From: Clostridiales bacterium
GTDB lineage: Bacteria; Bacillota; Clostridia; Christensenellales; Aristaeellaceae
Reading direction: 5' to 3'
Assembly: GCA_004555535.1 (NCBI GenBank)
Contig: SFHU01000042.1
Location: 1-22,886, forward strand
DNA: 22,886 bases
The notes below the pieces were generated by a model. It was not told where the DNA came from, searched no databases, and worked only from the letters and a program-made list of their open reading frames with translations. This document shows, in pieces, positions 6,931 to 13,028 of the stretch; position 1 is the stretch's first letter, and each line of letters begins with the position of its first letter. The position numbers and the translations under genes are program-made.

Positions 6931-7476
6931 TCACTCCCCAAAAAGCCAGTCAAAGAGCGCGCCGAGCTCCCGCTCCAGCGTCTCTCCCTGTTCCAGTCCG
7001 CTGTCCGCTATGCCGGAATCATCGACCTCGATCTCGTCAAACGTCGCATAGTGGTCATCCGTGTAGTAGATCAGCCCGTCGTTTGAAAAGACGATGCGCT
7101 CTCCCCCGCGGTAGCCGCCGTCGTAGCCGATGTCGCATTCCGTCCAGGTCCGTCCCTTCGCCGAAGGCAGGCTGCCCTCATAGTTTCCGAACCGGTCGCC
7201 GCCGATGGAGCAGCCCTCGGCCACGTCCCAGAGATTGCCCTTCTGCGCATCCCAGCCAAGGCTCCGCGCCTCCTGCTTGGTAATGAAGTTGCCGGGGAGC
7301 TCGCCGTAGTCGCACAGATAGACGGCGACCTCCTCCATCGTGTCATACCATCCGCTCTCCTCGACGGGATGCGCCGCCGCATCGACGACGATCGTCTCCG
7401 CCAGCGCGGCTGTCATGCCCAGCGCCAGCAATGCCGCCGCCAGGCAGACCGCCAGCTTGTGTCTGAATGTCCTCAT
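6931..7476 (-). CDS. Secreted barnase-family guanyl-specific ribonuclease
   Basis: A 181-residue precursor: signal peptide 1-26 (ending ALA|ET), a short propeptide-like stretch, then a barnase domain (about 44-150). Conserved blocks are ITKQEARSLGW, KGNLWDVAEG, SIGGDRFGN and GRTWTECDIGY. The catalytic set is present: Lys67, Glu113 (barnase Glu73), Arg123 and Arg127 (Arg83 and Arg87) and His142 (His102, in TDDHYATF). The family cleaves RNA after G outside the cell, for nutrition or competition. Unlike Bacillus barnase, which ends soon after the HYQTF motif, this protein continues about 30 acidic residues (150-181). The start follows GGGAGG by about eight bases. Barstar follows four bases downstream. 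Confidence 0.96.
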   Translation of the reverse strand: MRTFRHKLAVCLAAALLALGMTAALAETIVVDAAAHPVEESGWYDTMEEVAVYLCDYGELPGNFITKQEARSLGWDAQKGNLWDVAEGCSIGGDRFGNYEGSLPSAKGRTWTECDIGYDGGYRGGERIVFSNDGLIYYTDDHYATFDEIEVDDSGIADSGLEQGETLERELGALFDWLFGE

Positions 7477-7502
7477 GTACCTTTCCTCCCTTTCTGCCTC
7501 CG

Positions 7503-7531
7503 ATTATACCATACCCGAGCCCGCATGGAAA
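7503..7531 (-). promoter_or_regulatory. Promoter of the barnase-barstar operon
   Basis: On the minus strand TTTCCA (7531-7526), 17 bases, then TATAAT (7508-7503). It ends 26 bases upstream of the ribonuclease start. It is divergent from the MATE promoter, and the two -35 regions almost touch. Confidence 0.65.
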
Positions 7532-7538
7532 TTGCTTC

Positions 7539-7567
7539 TTGCGTTTCCCGCCGCGCGGAGGTATAAT
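7539..7567 (+). promoter_or_regulatory. Promoter of the MATE efflux gene
   Basis: TTGCGT (7539-7544), 17 bases, then TATAAT (7562-7567). It lies 144 bases before the start codon, which leaves a leader of about 137 bases. Confidence 0.65.
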
Positions 7568-7573
7568 TCGTTT

Positions 7574-7710
7574 GCCCTTCGGGGACGCCGCCCGCCGGAT
7601 AAGGCTTCCGAAAAGCGGCGCTGTATTTTGCCCATCCCGCGTTGCGGGAAAGGACATCGGATCCGGCCGCCCGTGAAGATGCGGCCGGCTGTCACACAGG
7701 AGGAACCGTA
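7574..7710 (+). other. Structured 5' leader of the MATE gene
   Basis: The predicted leader holds four successive hairpins. They are CCC-TTCG-GGG (near 7580), GCCGC...GCGGC with an inner CGGA/TCCG, CCCGC-GTT-GCGGG (7637-7649), and CCGGCCGC...GCGGCCGG (from about 7663 to 7690). The last ends shortly before the AGGAGG ribosome binding site. This is more structure than a plain leader needs and could be an attenuator. I could not match it to a riboswitch class I know; the high GC content alone could also give such stems. Confidence 0.4.
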
Positions 7711-9039
7711 ATGAACAAGGATCTGACATGCGGCAAGCCGCAGACCGTCCTTTGGCAGTTTTCCCTGCCGCTGCTGGGGAGCGTCCTCTTTCAGCAGCTC
7801 TACAACATCGCCGACAGCTTCGTCGCCGGCAAATTCATCGGAGAAAACGCGCTGGCCGCCGTCGGCAACGCCTATGAGATCACGCTGATCTTCATCGCCT
7901 TCGCGTTTGGCAGCAACATCGGCTGCTCGGTCATCATCTCCCGCCTCTTCGGCGCGCAGAAATATGCCGACCTCAAGACCGCCGTCTCGACCACGTTCAT
8001 TTCCGTCGCCGCGCTCTGCGCCGCGCTGATGGCGGGCGGCCTGCTGCTGTGCCGGCCCATGCTCGAGCTGATCAACACGCCGCAGGAGCTGATGGCCGGC
8101 TGCCGGCTCTATCTGAACATCTATCTGCTCGGCCTGCCGTTCCTCTTCTACTATAACGTCTCAACCGGCATCTTCTCGGCGATGGGCGATTCCCGCACGC
8201 CCTTCCTCTTCCTCGCCGCCTCCTCCACGAGCAACATCCTCGTGGATATCCTCTTCGTGAAGGTCTTTGCGATGGGCATCGCCGGCGTCGCCTGGGCGAC
8301 CTTCCTGTGCCAGGGCGTCAGCGCGGTGCTCGCCATGCTCGCGCTGCGCAAGCGGCTGCGCACGATTGCGCACGCGGGAAGTCCCCGCCTCTTCTCCCTG
8401 CCGCTGCTCAAAAACATCGTCTCCATCGCCCTGCCCAGTACGCTGCAGCAGAGCTTCGTCTCCGTCGGCAACATCATCATCCAGTCCGTCATCAACGGCT
8501 ATGGCCCCAGCGTCATCGCGGGCTATTCCGCCGCCATCAAGCTCAACAACCTCGTCATCACCAGCCTGACCCAACTGGGCAACGGCATGAGCAACTACAC
8601 CTCCCAGAACATCGGCGCAAACAAGCACGAGCGCATCGCACCCGGCTTCAGCGCCGGCATTCGGATGGTCTTCCTCGTGCTCATCCCCGTGCTGCTGCTC
8701 TATGTCGGCTTCCCGGCCCTCCCCGTCAGCGTGTTCATGGACGGCGCGGGCGGCGGCGCCATGCAGACCGGCATTCAGTTCCTGCGCATCGTCGCGCCGT
8801 TCTATCTCGTCGTCTGCGTCAAGCTGATCGCCGACGGCGTCCTGCGCGGCGCCGGACTGATGCGCGAGTTCATGATCTCGACGTTCTCGGATCTGCTGCT
8901 GCGCGTCGGGCTGTGTATCGTGTTCTCTTCGCTCTTCGGCGCTGTCGGCATCTGGTGCTCCTGGCCCGTCGGCTGGGCCATCGGCACGGCGATGAGCTGC
9001 CTCTTCTATCGCCGCTACCGCAGGTCTCTCTCCTGCTGA
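7711..9039 (+). CDS. MATE family multidrug efflux transporter
   Basis: A 442-residue integral membrane protein of typical MATE length, with about twelve hydrophobic segments in two related halves. Family features include the start KPQTVLWQFSLPLLGSVLFQQLYNIADSFVAG split as an opening helix, the motif GxNALAAVGNA-like at 45-52, STGIFSAMGDSRTP in the first half, and LRGAG in the second. MATE pumps export cationic drugs and metabolites in exchange for Na+ or H+. The start at 7711 is set by AGGAGG seven bases upstream; earlier in-frame ATGs lie in the structured leader. A terminator follows directly, so the pump is not part of the MarR operon downstream, although it could still respond to that regulator. 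Substrate unknown. Confidence 0.94.
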   Translation: MNKDLTCGKPQTVLWQFSLPLLGSVLFQQLYNIADSFVAGKFIGENALAAVGNAYEITLIFIAFAFGSNIGCSVIISRLFGAQKYADLKTAVSTTFISVAALCAALMAGGLLLCRPMLELINTPQELMAGCRLYLNIYLLGLPFLFYYNVSTGIFSAMGDSRTPFLFLAASSTSNILVDILFVKVFAMGIAGVAWATFLCQGVSAVLAMLALRKRLRTIAHAGSPRLFSLPLLKNIVSIALPSTLQQSFVSVGNIIIQSVINGYGPSVIAGYSAAIKLNNLVITSLTQLGNGMSNYTSQNIGANKHERIAPGFSAGIRMVFLVLIPVLLLYVGFPALPVSVFMDGAGGGAMQTGIQFLRIVAPFYLVVCVKLIADGVLRGAGLMREFMISTFSDLLLRVGLCIVFSSLFGAVGIWCSWPVGWAIGTAMSCLFYRRYRRSLSC

Positions 9040-9057
9040 AACAGCGTGTCTGTCTTT

Positions 9058-9091
9058 GGGCCTCCTCCCCTCCGGGAGCGGCCCTTTTTTT
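9058..9091 (+). terminator. Terminator of the MATE gene
   Basis: GGGCC (9058-9062) pairs with GGCCC (9080-9084) around an inner CTCC/GGAG stem. Seven T follow (9085-9091). Confidence 0.92.
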
Positions 9092-9163
9092 CGCATTCTG
9101 CATGGCAAAGCGCCGCGATTTCCGTCCCTTCTCCCGAAATTGGGCTTTCCTGCCTCCATTTTA

Positions 9164-9192
9164 TTGACACCTCAACAATTCTGCAGTATGAT
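9164..9192 (+). promoter_or_regulatory. Promoter of the marR-adh-aldh operon
   Basis: TTGACA (9164-9169), 17 bases, then TATGAT (9187-9192), about 30 bases before the MarR start. The sequence between the -10 box and the ribosome binding site (GATATCGGGGTTATC) is a rough inverted repeat that could bind the MarR protein itself. Confidence 0.8.
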
Positions 9193-9224
9193 ATCGGGGT
9201 TATCCGACGCAAGGAGGGTTTTTT

Positions 9225-9704
9225 ATGATGGACATCGATCGTTTTCTTCACTTCGAGGCCATGATCGGCAGCGCTGCCAAGTCCATCCAGCGGCTCAAGG
9301 CCCTGCGGATGGATGCGTTTCATCTGTCCGCAGCGCACACGAGCTGCATGACTGCCCTCCTGCGCGCCATGCCAACCGGCCTGACGCAGACCGAGCTGCG
9401 CCGCAGCCTGGGCATGGACCGCGCGCAGGTCTCCCGCGTGCTCTCCAGCCTGTGCGAGCGCGGCTATGTCTGCGGCGACGGCTCCGGCTACAAGCGCCCC
9501 TACCGCCTGACGGAGGACGGCTGCCGGGTCTCCCGGGAGATCGACGGCATCATCCGCGAGGTGCTCGGCTATGTCTCCGGCAGCATTGAGCCCGGCGAGA
9601 TCGAGCGCTTCTATCAGATCTTTACCATCATCACGGAGAACCTCTCGCACGCCGTTGCGCTCTATGGGAACTCTCCCGAATCCAGCGAGGAACAACAGTC
9701 ATGA
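9225..9704 (+). CDS. MarR family transcriptional regulator
   Basis: A 159-residue winged-helix regulator. The DNA-binding part is GLTQTELRRSLGMDRAQVSRVLSSLCERGYV (about 52-82, given here only as its family pattern), followed by a wing with GSGYKRPYRLTEDG (86-99). Helices before and after would form the dimer. MarR proteins usually repress their own operon and are released by phenolic or oxidised ligands. The start is the first of two adjacent ATGs, seven bases after AGGAGG. Its stop overlaps the alcohol dehydrogenase start (ATGA, 9701-9704), so the genes are translationally coupled and the regulator probably controls the two dehydrogenases (inference). Confidence 0.93.
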   Translation: MMDIDRFLHFEAMIGSAAKSIQRLKALRMDAFHLSAAHTSCMTALLRAMPTGLTQTELRRSLGMDRAQVSRVLSSLCERGYVCGDGSGYKRPYRLTEDGCRVSREIDGIIREVLGYVSGSIEPGEIERFYQIFTIITENLSHAVALYGNSPESSEEQQS

Positions 9705-10903
9705 AACCGATTCAGCGCCTTTTCTGCCGCGCGGTGCAGCTTGGCTTCCGCGCGGCGCTGCCTATTCTGCCCTATCGCCAGCCGAAGCTGCTGACGCATC
9801 TTGGAGAGATCCCTCCGCTGCTGGCGCAGAAGAGGATATCCTCCGTCCTCCTCGTCGCGGACGGCACCGTGCGCGATCTCGGATTGACCGCGCCGCTTGA
9901 GCAGGCGCTCGCCGGGGCCGGCATCGCCTGCGCCGTCTATGAGCAGCGCCGTCCGAACCCGACCATCGACAACGTCGAGGCCGCCCGCGGGGTCTATCTC
10001 TCCGCCAACGCCGGCGCGATCATCGCCGTGGGCGGCGGCTCCGCGATGGACTGCGCGAAGGTCGCCGGCGCGCGCATTGCCCGCCCGCGCAAGAGCGTGC
10101 AGAAGATGCGCGGCCTGCTGCGCGTCACCTGGCCGACGCCGCTGCTCATCGCCGCGCCCACCACCGCCGGCACCGGCAGCGAGACGACGCTCGCCGCCGT
10201 CATCACCGACGAGCGCGCCAAACACAAGTACCCGATCAACGACTTCGCGCTCATCCCGGATGTCGCCGTGCTCGACGCGCAGCTGACGCTCGGCCTGCCG
10301 CCGTTTGTGACGGCGACGACCGGTCTGGACGCGCTGACTCATGCCGTGGAGGCCTACATCGGCCGCTCCACCAACGCGCTGACCCGCCGCATGGCCGAGG
10401 AGGCGGTGGAGACCATCGCCCGCTGCCTGCGCCGCGCCGTCAACGACGGGCAGGATCTGGAGGCCCGCCAGGGCATGCTGCGCGCGGCCTATTGCGCGGG
10501 CATCGCCTTCACGCGCTCCTATGTCGGCTATGTCCACGGCATCGCCCATTCCCTGGGCGGGCAGTACGGCATCGCGCACGGGCTGGCCAACGCCGTCATC
10601 CTGCCGCACGTGCTGCGCCGCTACGGCCCTGCCTGCGAGAAGAAGCTCGCCCATCTGGCGCGCGTCGCCTCTGTCACGCAACCGCAGACGCCGGACGCCC
10701 AGGCCGCTGAGGCTTTCATTCGCTGGATTGAGGACATGAACCGCGACTTTGACCTGCCCACGACGTTTCCCCAGATCGTCCGCGAGGACATTCCCCGCAT
10801 GGCCCGCCACGCCGCGCAGGAGTCCAACCCGCTGTATCCCGTGCCGCTGCTGCTTGACCAGCAGGAGCTTGAACCGCTCTACCTTGAGCTGATGGAGGCC
10901 TGA
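9701..10903 (+). CDS. Iron-containing alcohol dehydrogenase
   Basis: A 400-residue type III alcohol dehydrogenase, interconverting an alcohol and an aldehyde with NAD(P). Motifs: GGGSAMDCAK (111-120, nucleotide binding), PTTAGTGSE (153-161), and the metal site Asp210 and His214 in GLDALTHAVEAY, His279 in VHGIAHSLGG and His293 in IAHGLANAV. All four ligands are present. The length is normal for the family. The gene overlaps marR by four bases and is followed one base later by an aldehyde dehydrogenase, so the pair could carry an alcohol through its aldehyde to an acid, or dispose of a toxic aldehyde from either side. The exact substrate cannot be told. Confidence 0.94.
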   Translation: MKPIQRLFCRAVQLGFRAALPILPYRQPKLLTHLGEIPPLLAQKRISSVLLVADGTVRDLGLTAPLEQALAGAGIACAVYEQRRPNPTIDNVEAARGVYLSANAGAIIAVGGGSAMDCAKVAGARIARPRKSVQKMRGLLRVTWPTPLLIAAPTTAGTGSETTLAAVITDERAKHKYPINDFALIPDVAVLDAQLTLGLPPFVTATTGLDALTHAVEAYIGRSTNALTRRMAEEAVETIARCLRRAVNDGQDLEARQGMLRAAYCAGIAFTRSYVGYVHGIAHSLGGQYGIAHGLANAVILPHVLRRYGPACEKKLAHLARVASVTQPQTPDAQAAEAFIRWIEDMNRDFDLPTTFPQIVREDIPRMARHAAQESNPLYPVPLLLDQQELEPLYLELMEA

Positions 10904-10904
10904 C

Positions 10905-12272
10905 ATGGAGATTGAAACCCTCGTCGCCCGCCAGCGCGCGTATTTCGCGCAGAACGCGACGCTCCCCCTCGAATTCCGCCGCGAGGCGCTTGATAAGCTC
11001 GAGCGCGCCATCGCGCAGCGCGAAGGCGAAATCAACGACGCCCTGCGCGCGGATCTCGGCAAATCCGCCTCGGAGAGCTACATGTGCGAGGTCGGCATGA
11101 CGCTCTCCGAGCTGCGCTTTATGCGCAGCCATCTGCGCGCCTTCGCGCGCAAGCGCCGCGTGCTGACGCCGCTGGCCCAGTTTCACGCCAGCAGCTACAC
11201 CGTGCGCGACCCCTACGGCGTCGTGCTGATCATGTCGCCCTGGAATTATCCCTTTATGCTGACGATGGAGCCGCTCGTCGGCGCGCTCGCCGCGGGCAAC
11301 TGCTGCGTCGTCAAGCCCTCCGCCTATGCGCCCGCGACCTCCGCCGTCATCGGCAAACTGATCGCGGACTGCTTCCCGCCGGAGCACGTCTGCGTCGTCG
11401 AGGGCGGCCGCGCGGAAAACCAGGCGCTGCTCCATCAGACGTTTGACTACATCTTCTTCACCGGCGGCGTGACCGTCGGCCGCGAGGTCATGCGCTGCGC
11501 CAGCGAGCATCTGACGCCCGTGACGCTCGAGCTGGGCGGCAAAAGCCCCTGCATCGTCGATTCGACGGCCAAGGTGAAGCTCGCCGCACGGCGCATCGCC
11601 TTCGGCAAGCTGCTCAACTGCGGCCAGACCTGTGTCGCGCCGGACTATCTGCTGGCCGACCGGCGCGTGGAGGGTGAGCTGATTGCCTGCCTCGCGCAGG
11701 AATTTGAGCGGATGGCGCCGGATGCACTGCGCAACGACAGCTACGTCCACATGGTCAGCCGCAAGCACTTTGACCGCGTCATGGGGCTGATCGATCCTGA
11801 AAAGGCCGTCATTGGCGGCCATGGCGACGCACAGACGCTGCGCATCGAGCCGACGATCCTGCGCGGCGTGAGCGCGGAGGATCCCGTCATGCAGGAGGAG
11901 ATCTTCGGCCCCGTGCTGCCCGTGCTCACCTACGACACGCTCGACGAGGCCATCGCCTTCGTGCGCAGCCGGCCGCATCCGCTGGCGCTCTACTTCTTCT
12001 CCGAGGACAAGGCCGCGCAGCGGCGCATCCTGCGCGAAACGGCATTTGGCGGCGGCTGCATCAACGACACGATCATCCATCTTGCGACGAGCCGCATGGG
12101 CTTTGGCGGCGTTGGCCAGAGCGGCATGGGCAGCTACCACGGCAAGAAGAGCTTTGACACCTTCAGCCATGAGAAGAGCATCGTCGACAAGAAGACCTGG
12201 ATGGATATGCCCGTGCGCTATATGCCCTACACGAAATTGAAGGGCAAGCTGCTGCGCATCTTCCTGCGCTGA
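10905..12272 (+). CDS. NAD(P)-dependent aldehyde dehydrogenase (class 3-like)
   Basis: A 455-residue aldehyde dehydrogenase, short like the class 3 / fatty-aldehyde type. Motifs: SPWNYP (111-116, with the oxyanion Asn114), FTGGVTVGR (185-193, NAD loop), the general base Glu209 in LELGGKSP, the nucleophile Cys243 in NCGQTCVAPDY, and EEIFGPVLPV further on. It oxidises an aldehyde to the acid; nothing suggests the CoA-acylating form. It starts one base after the alcohol dehydrogenase stop and ends the operon. The C-terminal end, KLKGKLLRIFLR, is basic and hydrophobic and might touch the membrane as in fatty-aldehyde dehydrogenases (inference). Confidence 0.95.
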   Translation: MEIETLVARQRAYFAQNATLPLEFRREALDKLERAIAQREGEINDALRADLGKSASESYMCEVGMTLSELRFMRSHLRAFARKRRVLTPLAQFHASSYTVRDPYGVVLIMSPWNYPFMLTMEPLVGALAAGNCCVVKPSAYAPATSAVIGKLIADCFPPEHVCVVEGGRAENQALLHQTFDYIFFTGGVTVGREVMRCASEHLTPVTLELGGKSPCIVDSTAKVKLAARRIAFGKLLNCGQTCVAPDYLLADRRVEGELIACLAQEFERMAPDALRNDSYVHMVSRKHFDRVMGLIDPEKAVIGGHGDAQTLRIEPTILRGVSAEDPVMQEEIFGPVLPVLTYDTLDEAIAFVRSRPHPLALYFFSEDKAAQRRILRETAFGGGCINDTIIHLATSRMGFGGVGQSGMGSYHGKKSFDTFSHEKSIVDKKTWMDMPVRYMPYTKLKGKLLRIFLR

Positions 12273-12291
12273 GCAAGCTTTCCATAAATAC

Positions 12292-12336
12292 ACAGCACCG
12301 GCCGGGGAAAAGCCTTCCCTCGCCGGTGCTGTTTTT
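12292..12336 (+). terminator. Terminator of the marR-adh-aldh operon
   Basis: ACAGCACCGGC (12292-12302) pairs perfectly with GCCGGTGCTGT (12322-12332), followed by T (12332-12336). Confidence 0.93.
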
Positions 12337-12362
12337 CTTCATTTTTTTGCTGACTCCATCCA

Positions 12363-12866
12363 TCACTTCTCTGCGATGTAGGTCGGCGCGTTCTTCGGGC
12401 TGGTGCCCTTGATGACGTTGTGGTAGTAGCTGTAGGTCATCGGCGTCTCCTTGGAGAACACGCCCGCGTCGATCACCTCGCCGATGAAGATCGTATGCGT
12501 CGACGTCTCGACCTCGTTGACCACGCGGCAGACGACGTAGCCGCAGCCGCTCTTGACCACGGGCATGAAGCTCTTCTTCTCGTAATCGACGCCCTCAAAC
12601 TTGTCCTTGTCCTTGCTGGAGAAGAAGCCGAAACGGCCGATCAGCGACGGATCGGACTGCTCGCTGAGGATCGTGTAGGCGAACATGCCGCAGCGGCGGA
12701 TGCACTCGGTCGTGTAGTTGTCGTGGTTGAGGCTCACGCTGACCGTCGCGGGGGACGAGGTGATCTGCGTGTTGCTGTTGGAGACGCAGCCGACGGGACG
12801 GCCGTTGTCCACGCTCGTTGTGATATAGACGCCGTAGGACATGCTGCGAAAAGCATTCTTATCCAT
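12363..12866 (-). CDS. Flavin reductase-like (FMN-binding split-barrel) protein
   Basis: A 167-residue cytoplasmic protein of the flavin reductase-like family, starting FRSMSYGVYITTSVDNGRP and containing the SNSNTQITSSPATVSVSLN strand block; members bind FMN and pass electrons from NAD(P)H. It strongly resembles the N-terminal half of high-molecular-weight rubredoxin (NADH:flavorubredoxin-type oxidoreductases) of clostridia. It stops at SPKNAPTYIAEK, where that family normally continues into a rubredoxin domain, so it is the short form. There is no signal peptide, so direct contact with the exported reductases next door is unlikely. It has its own promoter and is separated from the upstream reductase by a strong hairpin. 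The start follows AAAGGA. Confidence 0.88.
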   Translation of the reverse strand: MDKNAFRSMSYGVYITTSVDNGRPVGCVSNSNTQITSSPATVSVSLNHDNYTTECIRRCGMFAYTILSEQSDPSLIGRFGFFSSKDKDKFEGVDYEKKSFMPVVKSGCGYVVCRVVNEVETSTHTIFIGEVIDAGVFSKETPMTYSYYHNVIKGTSPKNAPTYIAEK

Positions 12867-12916
12867 GTGCTTCCATCCTTTCTTTGGCTGAGGCCTGTTC
12901 TTCCCTCAGTACATGT

Positions 12917-12945
12917 ATTATACCGAAAAGCGACAGCCGCGTCAA
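12917..12945 (-). promoter_or_regulatory. Promoter of the flavin reductase-like gene
   Basis: On the minus strand TTGACG (12945-12940), 17 bases, then TATAAT (12922-12917). It lies 50 bases upstream of the start codon. Confidence 0.85.
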
Positions 12946-12967
12946 TTCGTTGTTTGGTCTTTTTTGC

Positions 12968-13010
12968 CAAGAGGAGCCCCGCAGGCCATCTGCCCGCGGG
13001 GCTCCTCTTG
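12968..13010 (-). terminator. Long perfect hairpin after the second flavoprotein reductase
   Basis: Fifteen bases (12968-12982) pair without mismatch with 12996-13010; the arm is CAAGAGGAGCCCCGC. It starts about 20 bases after the reductase stop and should stop transcription or protect the mRNA end. In the minus direction it is followed by GCAAAAAAG and not by a T run; the T run (TTTT) is on the plus side. A simple Rho-independent terminator is therefore not fully supported. Confidence 0.55.
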
Positions 13011-13028
13011 TTTTCAGGACGAGGCAAA

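Noticed and set aside
7574..7710. FMN, guanidine or fluoride riboswitch before the MATE gene
   Set aside because: None of the conserved cores of these classes could be found; only generic GC-rich hairpins are visible.
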